Assembly (NCBI GenBank): GCA_052170315.1
Contig: JBQNAT010000012.1
Coordinates: 5,035 to 69,034, forward strand
DNA from: UBA9732 sp052170315
Lineage (GTDB): Bacteria; Spirochaetota; Spirochaetia; Sphaerochaetales; Sphaerochaetaceae
Direction: 5' to 3'
Length of the DNA stretch: 64,000 nucleotides
Shown here: in pieces, positions 24,182-31,785 of the stretch
How the letters are laid out: each line of letters starts with the position of its first letter
How positions within the stretch are numbered: the first letter of the stretch is position 1
Notes under the pieces: model-generated
The model's database searches: none
Seen by the model: the letters and a program-made list of their open reading frames with translations, nothing else
Told to the model about the DNA's origin: nothing
Translations under genes and position numbers: made by a program

Positions 24182-25378
24182 ATGACAGCAGTAAAGAAAC
24201 AGAAAACACCCATTACCCTTCTTTGCGGTTACCTGGGAGCCGGTAAGACGACCCTTCTCAACAGAGTTCTTACAAATCAGCAGGGTTACAAGGTTGCGGT
24301 GATTGTAAATGATATCGGTGAGATAAACGTAGACGCCTCGCTTATTGCGAAGGGCGGCAACATAACGGATACAAGCGACATTGTCCCGCTTACAAACGGC
24401 TGCATATGCTGCACGCTTAAAAGTCAGCTTGCCTCAAATATTGAAAAGCTCATCAAAACGGGCAAGTACGACTATATACTTATAGAGGCATCGGGTGTAT
24501 GTGAGCCAATGCCCATCGCACAGGAGCTGGAGCTTATCAGGAACGGCAAGGTAGACAACGTTGTAGGCGTAGTGGATGCCGCAAGGCTTGTTGACGAGTT
24601 CGCGGGCGGCGATAACCTGCTGAAGAAAGACACTATCGAAGAAGAGGACATTGAAAGCCTTCTTATCCAGCAGATGGAGTTCTGCTCGACCCTTGTTATA
24701 AACAAGGTTGACCTTGTGACGGAAAAGGACCTTGAGAAGGTCAGGAAAGTCATTAAGGCTCTTCATCCGGGCGTTAAAATCATTGAAACCGACCACGGCA
24801 ATGTGCCTGTAAGCGATATACTGGCAACAGGGTCTTTTGATTTTGACGACGTTTATGCCTCGGCCGGATGGTGCAAGGCCCTTGAGGAGGGAGAACTCGG
24901 CGATGACGATGACGACGATGATGAGCACGACCATGAACACCATGAACACGAGCATCATCACCACGAGCACAAACATGAGGGCGAAAGCGAAGATGAGTAT
25001 GGAATTGGAACCTTTATTTACTACAGAAGGACCCCGTTTGACAGAGGCAGGCTCAGAGCCTATGTGAACAAGTGGCCCAAATCAATCATAAGATGCAAGG
25101 GACTTGCATGGTTCGGCGATGAGTATGATACCGCCTATGTGTATGAAACATCGGGACGCCAGCTTATCTGCGGACCTTACGGCAAGTGGATTGCATCTGC
25201 TCCCGCTTCACAGAGACGTGAAATCCTTGCGAACAACCCTCAGATAAGGGCGGATTGGGATGAAAAGGTAGGCGATAGAATGGTCAGGCTCTGCATTATT
25301 GGAAAGAATCTGGACAAACACGCCATTTCGGAAGACCTTGACAAGTGTCTTGCCTCCGGAGATGAAATTCAAAAATAA
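24182..25378 (+). CDS. COG0523-family metallochaperone GTPase with His-rich insert
   Basis: The 398-residue protein belongs to the CobW/P47K G3E GTPases, which deliver metals, often zinc, to target proteins. It has Walker A GYLGAGKTTLLNRVL, the metal-binding GCICCTL motif, LIEASGVCEPMPIAQ, and the base-recognition NKVD. Residues about 240-270 are an acidic and His-rich insert (a run of Asp, then HDHEHHEHEHHHHEHKHE) likely to bind metal. The C-terminal CobW_C domain begins about residue 280 (GIGTFIYYRRTPFDRGRL). The ATG at 24182 follows TTTGGAG; the TTG at 24170 is less likely. It is probably a zinc-allocation protein, which is inference. Confidence 0.88.
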   Translation: MTAVKKQKTPITLLCGYLGAGKTTLLNRVLTNQQGYKVAVIVNDIGEINVDASLIAKGGNITDTSDIVPLTNGCICCTLKSQLASNIEKLIKTGKYDYILIEASGVCEPMPIAQELELIRNGKVDNVVGVVDAARLVDEFAGGDNLLKKDTIEEEDIESLLIQQMEFCSTLVINKVDLVTEKDLEKVRKVIKALHPGVKIIETDHGNVPVSDILATGSFDFDDVYASAGWCKALEEGELGDDDDDDDEHDHEHHEHEHHHHEHKHEGESEDEYGIGTFIYYRRTPFDRGRLRAYVNKWPKSIIRCKGLAWFGDEYDTAYVYETSGRQLICGPYGKWIASAPASQRREILANNPQIRADWDEKVGDRMVRLCIIGKNLDKHAISEDLDKCLASGDEIQK

Positions 25379-25394
25379 ACGAAAGTAAAACTTA

Positions 25395-26078
25395 TTAAAA
25401 GCTCCCTGAATTGCCGGGGAGCTTTTTTAAAATAAAAAGGTTTTCAATGCCGTCCAGATTTGGAATAAGACATTCTTCAGGAACCCCTGCTTTAAGAAGA
25501 GTTTCTTTTGAGCGCGAGCCCCATGTAAGTATTCTGTAATCCATTTCCGCCTGTAAGGCTGTTTTGAAATCTATTTCGCTGTCGCCAATGTAAAGGGTAT
25601 CTTCTTTCGGAATATTTTCCTGCAGACAGAAGGCATCAATGGCCTGAGATGAGGGTTTCATGTCAAATTTTCCATGCGTGCCTGCCACCATGGATAACCG
25701 TATCTCAGGAAGGCTGAGCCTCAGGACTGAAAGGGCTATGTCCTCTTCCTTGTTTGTATAAACACAGATTGGTATGCCGCGCTCCGTAAGCGTCAGAAGA
25801 AGTCGGACAACACCGGGAAAAGGTTTTGTGTGAAGGACGGGAATCTGCCTGTAGTTTTCCAGCAGCTTCCTGTCAAGTTCGTCTATATCATAATTTTCAA
25901 GCCCAAGCTCTTTTGCTCCCGCAATGAGTGAATTTCTCAGACCTTGTCCCACAAAGCGTTTTACCTGCTCATCGGTAAAAACGGTTCCAAGCGTTTTGTC
26001 CAGAGCCAGACCTATGTCCTTTGTGGTGTCAAGGATAGTTCCGTCAAGATCAAATATTGCGGCTCTTTTAAGTTTCAT
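25395..26078 (-). CDS. HAD-family phosphatase (phosphoglycolate phosphatase-like)
   Basis: The 227-residue protein has HAD motif I (IFDLDGTILD), motif II (VYTNKEE), a Lys in FDMKPSS and motif III/IV (YIGDSEIDFKTALQAEM). A small helical cap lies between residues 15 and 80. This fits the Gph/PGP-type subgroup that removes phosphate from small sugar phosphates or phosphoglycolate. It overlaps the aldolase gene upstream by one base, so the two are co-transcribed. Its final ten codons are part of the terminator hairpin. Confidence 0.88.
   Translation of the reverse strand: MKLKRAAIFDLDGTILDTTKDIGLALDKTLGTVFTDEQVKRFVGQGLRNSLIAGAKELGLENYDIDELDRKLLENYRQIPVLHTKPFPGVVRLLLTLTERGIPICVYTNKEEDIALSVLRLSLPEIRLSMVAGTHGKFDMKPSSQAIDAFCLQENIPKEDTLYIGDSEIDFKTALQAEMDYRILTWGSRSKETLLKAGVPEECLIPNLDGIENLFILKKLPGNSGSF
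25397..25428. terminator. Strong terminator after the COG0523 gene, bidirectional
   Basis: AAAAGCTCCC and GGGGAGCTTTTTT form a GC-rich stem around GAATTGCC, with T-runs on both sides. It also overlaps the last codons of the convergent HAD gene, which ends at 25395. Confidence 0.85.
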
Positions 26079-26755
26079 CAGAAATCCGCCGGGGTTTTGT
26101 CGCCGTAGACAGATGCCCAGTCGCGTCTGAAATTTTCAACTGCAACGTTAATCGAAGGATTTGAAAGCGCCGCGTCAAGCAGCTCCGGAGGCACGGTTAT
26201 TGCCTGCGCGCCTGCTGAAACCGCATTTGTAAGCTGTGCAACGTTCTTAAAGGAAGCTCCCACTATCTTGCATTCAAGCTTTGAATTGCTGATTGCCCGG
26301 GCTGTCTGGAAAAAGACTTTGTCAGCGTCTATGTCCAGATTAAGCATGCGGTTGTAGTAAAGGGCAAGGTATTTTGCCCCTGCCATCGCCGCCAGCTGGC
26401 CCTGCATTGTTGTGTAAATGGCAGTTGCCGTGACGTTGAAGCCTTCTTTTGTCATTATCCCTATTGCCTTAAGTCCTTCGCGTGAGACCGGGGTCTTTAT
26501 GTAAACAAATTCATCTATATTGCGTCTTATCGCATCCGCTTCTCTCAGGATGCCTTCGCAGTCAGGGCTTACCACCTGCACATGGAAGGTCCTTTTATTT
26601 CCCAGAAGATTGCGCAGTTCCCGCGCGTGAGCAAAAAAATCCGGTTTTCCTTCTTTTTTGAAAAGGGACGGATTTGTTGTCAGACCGGATACGGGATAGA
26701 ATTCAAGGGCTTCAGAAAGCTTTTCCAAGTTGGCCGTGTCAAGTAAAAGTTCCAT
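26078..26755 (-). CDS. Transaldolase / fructose-6-phosphate aldolase family protein
   Basis: The 225-residue protein is the short transaldolase type (TalC/Fsa). It has LLLDTANLEKL and VSGLTTNPSLFKKEG at the start, the Schiff-base lysine in EFVYIKTPVS, and the later KIVGASFKNVAQ and AGAQAITVPPELL. Such enzymes transfer or cleave dihydroxyacetone units in the pentose phosphate pathway; which activity dominates cannot be told. It is co-transcribed with the HAD phosphatase. A ribosome site (AAAAGGAGG) lies just upstream of the ATG. Confidence 0.88.
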   Translation of the reverse strand: MELLLDTANLEKLSEALEFYPVSGLTTNPSLFKKEGKPDFFAHARELRNLLGNKRTFHVQVVSPDCEGILREADAIRRNIDEFVYIKTPVSREGLKAIGIMTKEGFNVTATAIYTTMQGQLAAMAGAKYLALYYNRMLNLDIDADKVFFQTARAISNSKLECKIVGASFKNVAQLTNAVSAGAQAITVPPELLDAALSNPSINVAVENFRRDWASVYGDKTPADF

Positions 26756-26845
26756 TTTTGCCTCCTTTTGAACAATTCTACTAAGAAACAGGTTTTTTGT
26801 ATATCAACATTTGTGCTATGATTTGACTTGCCAAAGGAGTTTGCG

Positions 26846-27469
26846 ATGGAGTATAAAAGCGTCTGTCTTGAACTACAGGAAGTACCGTACAAGGATTTTC
26901 CAGGTTATGACACAGCTTCGATTGCCTGTAAATTCAGGCAGGTTATCGAATACGAAGGGCCTGTCGTTGATGATTTTCTGGAGCTTAAAGTTCTGAAATC
27001 CTATTCGATTTTCCAGAGAGGCAAACTTATCGCGCCCTTCCTGAGAGGGATTCTTCTTTCCCTGAACGCCGTTTCAACTGTCCAGAAAGACTGCGACGGA
27101 GCCGAGCATCTTGTGTTTTGGCCTGATGCATTCAAAGGTCACGAAACTGAGATAGAAGCTTTAAAATTTGACGGTTATCCGGATTACAGGCCATCCGGAC
27201 AGAAGGAAAACATGGAAGAAGGAACATTCAGGTCAATTGCGGATTTCCCTCATATTGAGATTTTCAATGCCATGAAAGACCGGCTTTCAGAAGGCAAAAT
27301 CCTTAAACGCGCAGCTCTTCTTACAGAGACAAACCATGCGCTGGGTTTTCTGGTCAGGGGCCGTCAGATACAGAAGACGCTTGAAGGTGTTTTGAAAACG
27401 GGAATATCCAACGGGAGCTTCGTTTACAGCAGAAGGACCGGAACGGTAAGGCTCAGGCAGGTTATCTAA
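26846..27469 (+). CDS. DUF3320-like domain protein
   Basis: The 207-residue protein resembles the small domain (DUF3320) found at the C-terminus of large superfamily I helicases of the DUF4011 group: RQVIEYEGPVVDDFLELKVL, then FQRGKLIAPFLRGILLSLNA. Here it is a free protein without helicase. In the helicase proteins it precedes or follows the motor and its role is unknown. The ATG at 26846 follows AAAGGAG. It overlaps the LysR gene by one base (TAATG), so the two are coupled. The family call is from memory of the pattern. Confidence 0.55.
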   Translation: MEYKSVCLELQEVPYKDFPGYDTASIACKFRQVIEYEGPVVDDFLELKVLKSYSIFQRGKLIAPFLRGILLSLNAVSTVQKDCDGAEHLVFWPDAFKGHETEIEALKFDGYPDYRPSGQKENMEEGTFRSIADFPHIEIFNAMKDRLSEGKILKRAALLTETNHALGFLVRGRQIQKTLEGVLKTGISNGSFVYSRRTGTVRLRQVI

Positions 27470-28413
27470 TGAATCTTTTGCACATGAAATATGCCGTATC
27501 GGTTGCGGAGACGCAGTCATTAAACAAGTCCGCGCTAAGGCTTAACGTTGGCCAGCCGAACCTAAGCCGTTCAATAAAAGAGCTTGAAAACAGCCTTGGC
27601 GCAGAGCTTTTTGAGCGAAGCCCAAGAGGAATGACACTTACAGAGGACGGAGAGCTTTTCATCCAGTACGCACGCAGCATCCTCAAGCAGGTGGAGCAGG
27701 TTGAAGATGTTCTGAAAAACCGCAAAAGCCCTAAAAAATCCTTTTCAATTGCAGTCCCAAGGGCAGGCTACATGTGCGATGCCTTTACAAAGTTTGTAAG
27801 CCAGATACCTGTAAACGAGGAAATAGACGTCCTTTACAGGGAAACCAATGCCGCAAGGGCAATTCAGAACATAGTCCGTGACGGTTACAGGATGTGCATA
27901 CTTCGTTATGCCAAAAACTATGAGCAGTACTACAACGCCCTTATAGAGGAAAAAAACCTTGTTTTCGAGGTTATTGCCGAATTCAGGTATGTCCTTATGA
28001 TGAACAGGGACAGCCCCCTTTATCAGCAGGAAAAGATAACATACGCGGACCTTTCCTACTTTATAGAGGTTGTCCATGCTGACCCCTATGTTCCGTCCCT
28101 TCCTCTGGCCGTTGTAAGAAAGGAGGAGCTTCCCGACAATACCAGCCAGAGAATCTTTGTTTTCGAACGCGGAAGCCAGATGGAGCTTTTAAGCCAAAAT
28201 TCCGAGTGTTTCATGTGGGTATCTCCGAACCCGCAGTACATGCTTGACAGATACGGCCTTGTACAGCTGCCCTGCGAAGAAAACCGGCGGTTATACAGAG
28301 ATGTACTTGTTTACAGGAAGGATTACAGCTTAACCGGATATGATAAAATGTTCATTGAGAGTCTTAAAAAGTCAAAATCGGAAATAATTGACCCATTCTG
28401 CGCGTCAAAGTAA
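27469..28413 (+). CDS. LysR-family transcriptional regulator
   Basis: The 314-residue protein has an N-terminal winged helix with the LysR signature (YAVSVAETQSLNKSALRLNV, then PNLSRSIKELENSLGAELFE) and a C-terminal periplasmic-binding-like effector domain. The start overlaps the previous stop (TAATG), so it is translated together with the DUF3320-like protein. LysR proteins usually regulate a divergent gene, but here the upstream neighbour is co-directional and the minus-strand aldolase operon lies just before it. The effector is unknown. Confidence 0.9.
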   Translation: MNLLHMKYAVSVAETQSLNKSALRLNVGQPNLSRSIKELENSLGAELFERSPRGMTLTEDGELFIQYARSILKQVEQVEDVLKNRKSPKKSFSIAVPRAGYMCDAFTKFVSQIPVNEEIDVLYRETNAARAIQNIVRDGYRMCILRYAKNYEQYYNALIEEKNLVFEVIAEFRYVLMMNRDSPLYQQEKITYADLSYFIEVVHADPYVPSLPLAVVRKEELPDNTSQRIFVFERGSQMELLSQNSECFMWVSPNPQYMLDRYGLVQLPCEENRRLYRDVLVYRKDYSLTGYDKMFIESLKKSKSEIIDPFCASK

Positions 28414-28520
28414 GCTATGCTGAAATTACATAGCCCTTATGAAAAAATGGGATTTCCAAAAAATATCCTATTTTGCTATTACGTAGGCAAGGATAAAGTT
28501 TCCTTTTGTTTTTTTGCCTT

Positions 28521-28550
28521 TCGGACTCCTTATCGGAGTCCGGCTTTTTT
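28521..28550 (+). terminator. Rho-independent terminator after the LysR gene
   Basis: GGACTCC (28523-28529) and GGAGTCC form a 7-bp stem around TTATC, followed by GGCTTTTTT. It is 100 bases past the LysR stop. Confidence 0.85.
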
Positions 28551-28552
28551 AG

Positions 28553-28591
28553 TCTGAAGTCTGAAACCTGAAATCTGAAGTCTGAAACCTG
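28553..28591 (+). repeat. Tandem duplication, 18-base unit with 21-base period
   Basis: TCTGAAGTCTGAAACCTG occurs at 28553-28570 and again at 28574-28591 without a mismatch. Each copy is itself built from TCTGAA steps. It sits right after the terminator and before the copper operon promoter, in non-coding DNA. It resembles in style the octamer repeats at 14.8-15.2 kb. Confidence 0.8.
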
Positions 28592-28702
28592 TGTAAATTT
28601 TATATTGGGAAACCGTTACGTTCCAAAAACCTTTCCGGCGCGAAATCATGTTTAAAAATATTCCGTTTTTTCTGAAAGTCTTCTGAACCTCAGATAAAAT
28701 AC

Positions 28703-28761
28703 TTGACGGCACGGCCCATAAGCAGTATATCTTAGGTGTTAAATATACCCTATGGGGGTAT
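28703..28761 (+). promoter_or_regulatory. Promoter and CsoR operator of the copper operon
   Basis: TTGACG (28703-28708), 17 bases, TATATC (28726-28731) form a promoter. Just downstream, ATACCC-TATGG-GGGTAT (28745-28761) is a perfect 6-bp inverted repeat of the G/C-tract type bound by CsoR repressors. Its position after the -10 suits repression of csoR-copA. Confidence 0.7.
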
Positions 28762-28802
28762 TTCGGATTTAATAACGAACCCGCGTGAAGCGGAGGCTTG
28801 AT

Positions 28803-29105
28803 ATGGAAAAAATGTGCTGTTGCGGTGAAAGGACTACAAACCGCTCGGATGAACAGAAAAAGCGCCTTATCAACAGGCTGAAAAGGATAGAAGGACAGGT
28901 GCGCGGCATCATGCAGATGATACAAAATGATGCTTACTGCAACGATGTTCTTATCCAAAGCGCCGCTGTGGGCGCTGCTGTGAATTCTTTCAGCAGGGAA
29001 GTGCTTTCCGCCCATGTTCACGGCTGCGTTGCGCGTGATATCCGTGAAGGCAAAGATGAAGTCATAGACGAACTGGTACAGACGGTTCAAAAGCTTATGA
29101 GGTGA
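28803..29105 (+). CDS. csoR: Copper-sensing repressor CsoR
   Basis: The 100-residue all-helical protein belongs to the CsoR/FrmR/RcnR family. The Cu(I) ligand set is visible with exact CsoR spacing: Cys in YCNDVLIQSA, His 25 residues later, and Cys four after that (AHVHGCV). The DNA-binding surface begins KRLINRLKRIEGQVRG. There are extra cysteines at the N-terminus (MCCCGE). The ATG at 28803 follows CGGAGG. The gene precedes copA by 2 bases and has its presumed operator just upstream, so it represses its own operon until copper binds. Confidence 0.93.
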   Translation: MEKMCCCGERTTNRSDEQKKRLINRLKRIEGQVRGIMQMIQNDAYCNDVLIQSAAVGAAVNSFSREVLSAHVHGCVARDIREGKDEVIDELVQTVQKLMR

Positions 29106-29107
29106 AT

Positions 29108-31633
29108 ATGGAGCAGTATAACGTTACGGGAATGAGCTGTGCGGCATGTTCTGCGCATGTAGAGAAGGCGGTATCCGGAGTACCGGGTGTTTCTTCCTGC
29201 TCTGTGAGTCTTCTTACAAATTCTATGAGCGTGGAAGGCGTGGCGAACTCTTATGAAATAATAAAAGCTGTACAGAACGCGGGCTACGGAGCCTCTCTTA
29301 AAGGCACTAAAGTATCGGTTGACCACAGTGCCGAGGAAGCGGCTCTTGAAGACCATGAGACGCCCCTGCTTAAAAAGAGACTTTTTGCTTCTCTGGGTTT
29401 TCTTCTTATCCTGATGTACTTTTCAATGGGGCACATGATGTGGTCATGGACAATTCCTTCATGGTTCGAAGGCAACCATGTGGCAATGGGTTTGCTTCAG
29501 CTTCTGCTTGCCGCGGCTGTCATGGTTATTAACCAGAGATTTTTCACCGGCGGTTTCAAAAGCCTTTTTAACAGGGCTCCGAACATGGATACTCTTGTGG
29601 CGCTTGGGGCATCGGCCTCATTTCTCTGGAGCGTATATGCCCTGTTCATGATGACACGCGCGCAGATGCTTGGTGATTCCGCGGAAGTGATTGCCTACAT
29701 GAATGAATTTTATTTCGAGTCCGCTGCAATGATACTGACCCTGATAACGGTGGGGAAGATGCTGGAGGCGAAGTCCAGGGGAAGGACAACGGATGCCCTG
29801 AAAAGCCTGATGAAGCTTTCACCGAAAAAAGCAAGAGTAATCAGGGACGGGATGGAGGCTGAGGTTTCCATAGAGCAGGTGCGAAAAGACGATGTTTTTG
29901 TTGTACGCCCGGGGGAGAGTATTCCCGTTGACGGCACGGTGATAGAAGGAAACAGCGCTGTAAACGAAGCGGCCCTGACGGGTGAGAGCATACCTGCGGA
30001 CAAGGCGGAAGGCGACCATGTTTACGCGGCCACGATAAATCAGAGCGGTTTTATAAAGTGCAGGGCATCAAGGGTTGGTGAAGACACAACCCTTTCACAG
30101 ATAATCAGGATGGTAAGCGATGCGGCAGCCACAAAAGCCCCAATCGCAAAAATCGCTGATAAGGTATCAGGTATTTTTGTCCCCACGGTGATTGTCATCG
30201 CGCTTGTTACCGCCGCGGTCTGGCTTTTTATGGGAAGGCCTTTCAGCTATGCTCTTGCGCGCGGAATTTCCGTGCTTGTAATAAGCTGCCCGTGCGCGCT
30301 TGGTCTTGCGACTCCCGTCGCGATAATGGTTGGTAACGGGCTTGGAGCCAAGAACGGGATACTGTTTAAAACGGCGGCGTCCCTTGAGGAAACCGGACGT
30401 GTTGAAGCAGTGGCTCTTGATAAGACCGGAACCATAACCAAAGGTACGCCTCAGGTGACGGATATAATACCTGCCGTGGCGAAGAGAGCTGAGACTCTTC
30501 TCTTCTATGCGGCTTCGCTTGAAAGTAAAAGCGAACATCCTCTCGCGAAAGCTGTTATGGATAAAGCGGATAATCTTGGTATAAACGTGAAGGAAGTAAG
30601 TTCCTTTAAGGCGCTTCCCGGAAACGGGCTTTCGGCGGAACTTGACGGAGAAACCCTTATTGGGGGAAGCCTTAGATTTATCGGAGAAAAAACGACTCTT
30701 TCGGATGCTGTGGTTTCTCAGGCCGGCAGCCTTTCGGAGCAGGGAAAGACGCCTCTTCTTTTCGTGAAGGGCTCTGAGTTTCTGGGCATAATCGCCGTTG
30801 CCGACACCATAAAGGAAGACAGCAGGCAGGCGGTAAGCGAGCTTCAAAATATGGGCATCCGCGTGATTATGCTCACAGGCGACAATGAAAAGACGGCAAA
30901 AGCCATAGGAGCTCAGGCCGGAGTGGACGAGGTTATAGCCGGGGTTCTTCCTGACGGAAAGGAAAGTGTTGTGCGCAAGCTTATGGAAAGCGGAAAAACG
31001 GCCATGGTAGGAGACGGCATAAACGATGCGCCTGCGCTTACAAGAGCCGATATAGGGATTGCAATAGGGGCAGGAGCCGATGTTGCTATAGATGCTGCGG
31101 ATGTTGTTCTCATGAAAAGCAGCCTGCTTGACGTGCCTGCCGCCATAAGGCTAAGCCGGGCTGCTTTGAGGAATATCCATCAGAATCTGTTCTGGGCTTT
31201 TTTCTACAATACTATAGGAATCCCGCTTGCCGCAGGCTGTTTCGCGGCTTTCGGCCTTACACTGAACCCCATGTTCGGAGCTGCCGCAATGAGCCTTTCA
31301 AGCTTCTGCGTCGTGTCAAATGCGTTAAGACTTAACCTCTGCAGGGTTCATGACTCAAGCAGGGATAAGAATAGGAATTCAGGAAAAAAGAAAAAAGTTT
31401 CGAAGGAGAATGATATGTCGGAAGAAACAAAGAAAATAGATATTGAGGGTATGATGTGCCCGCACTGTGAAATGACGGTAAAGAAAGCGCTTGAGTCCAT
31501 TGAAGGCGTAAAGTCGGTGCAGGTCAGCCACGAAAAAAAATGCGCAGTAGTCACAACTTCTTCAGCGGTAAGCGATGAGGAGCTGAAGAAGGCCGTTATC
31601 GGAGCCGGTTACAGTGTAAACGGGATAAACTGA
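29108..31633 (+). CDS. copA: Copper-exporting P1B-type ATPase with C-terminal CopZ-like domain
   Basis: CopA pumps Cu(I) out of the cell. The 841-residue protein has one N-terminal HMA domain (GMSCAACSAHVEKAV), eight membrane helices, the actuator loop TGES, the CPC motif in VLVISCPCALGLATPVA, the phosphorylation motif DKTGTITKG and the hinge VGDGINDAPALTRADIG. Unusually, after a charged, Lys-rich linker (about residues 745-768) it continues in frame into a second HMA domain (IEGMMCPHCEMTVKKA) that looks like a free CopZ chaperone. That part has its own ATG and ribosome site at 31403-31417. The gene is 2 bases after csoR. Confidence 0.93.
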   Translation: MEQYNVTGMSCAACSAHVEKAVSGVPGVSSCSVSLLTNSMSVEGVANSYEIIKAVQNAGYGASLKGTKVSVDHSAEEAALEDHETPLLKKRLFASLGFLLILMYFSMGHMMWSWTIPSWFEGNHVAMGLLQLLLAAAVMVINQRFFTGGFKSLFNRAPNMDTLVALGASASFLWSVYALFMMTRAQMLGDSAEVIAYMNEFYFESAAMILTLITVGKMLEAKSRGRTTDALKSLMKLSPKKARVIRDGMEAEVSIEQVRKDDVFVVRPGESIPVDGTVIEGNSAVNEAALTGESIPADKAEGDHVYAATINQSGFIKCRASRVGEDTTLSQIIRMVSDAAATKAPIAKIADKVSGIFVPTVIVIALVTAAVWLFMGRPFSYALARGISVLVISCPCALGLATPVAIMVGNGLGAKNGILFKTAASLEETGRVEAVALDKTGTITKGTPQVTDIIPAVAKRAETLLFYAASLESKSEHPLAKAVMDKADNLGINVKEVSSFKALPGNGLSAELDGETLIGGSLRFIGEKTTLSDAVVSQAGSLSEQGKTPLLFVKGSEFLGIIAVADTIKEDSRQAVSELQNMGIRVIMLTGDNEKTAKAIGAQAGVDEVIAGVLPDGKESVVRKLMESGKTAMVGDGINDAPALTRADIGIAIGAGADVAIDAADVVLMKSSLLDVPAAIRLSRAALRNIHQNLFWAFFYNTIGIPLAAGCFAAFGLTLNPMFGAAAMSLSSFCVVSNALRLNLCRVHDSSRDKNRNSGKKKKVSKENDMSEETKKIDIEGMMCPHCEMTVKKALESIEGVKSVQVSHEKKCAVVTTSSAVSDEELKKAVIGAGYSVNGIN
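31403..31633 (+). CDS. CopZ-like copper chaperone, possible separate product from an internal start
   Basis: Within the 3' end of copA, GAAGGAG (31402-31408) is followed after 6 bases by an ATG at 31415 that opens a 72-residue reading of the same frame: MSEETKKIDIEGMMCPHCEM and so on. It is a complete HMA domain with the CxxC copper site. This looks like a former copZ gene that lost the stop of copA in front of it, or a dual-product gene. Whether the short form is made is inference; the sequence shows only a good start signal. Confidence 0.45.
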   Translation, partial: KENDMSEETKKIDIEGMMCPHCEMTVKKALESIEGVKSVQVSHEKKCAVVTTSSAVSDEELKKAVIGAGYSVNGIN

Positions 31634-31730
31634 TTCCTTCTGAAGCTGTCCTATGGTTATAATTATTTATAATTGCCGGGGCGCGTTGGTAAGCTCACGC
31701 TATTGAATGTCTCTCCCTTTTATGATATTG

Positions 31731-31761
31731 TTTTTGACAAAAATATGAAATGTGTCAAAAA
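31731..31761 (+). promoter_or_regulatory. Inverted repeat over the likely -35 of the acyl-CoA synthetase gene
   Basis: TTTTTGACA (31731-31739) and TGTCAAAAA (31753-31761) are a perfect 9-bp inverted repeat with a 13-base spacer. The left arm contains TTGACA. It is 25 bases before the ATG and looks like an operator over a promoter. Confidence 0.45.
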
Positions 31762-31785
31762 TAATAGACATACAAGGAAAATCAG

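Noticed and set aside
31089..31146. Several long antisense frames over copA and glnN
   Set aside because: They are shadows of GC-biased codon positions in real genes and have no start signals or family features.
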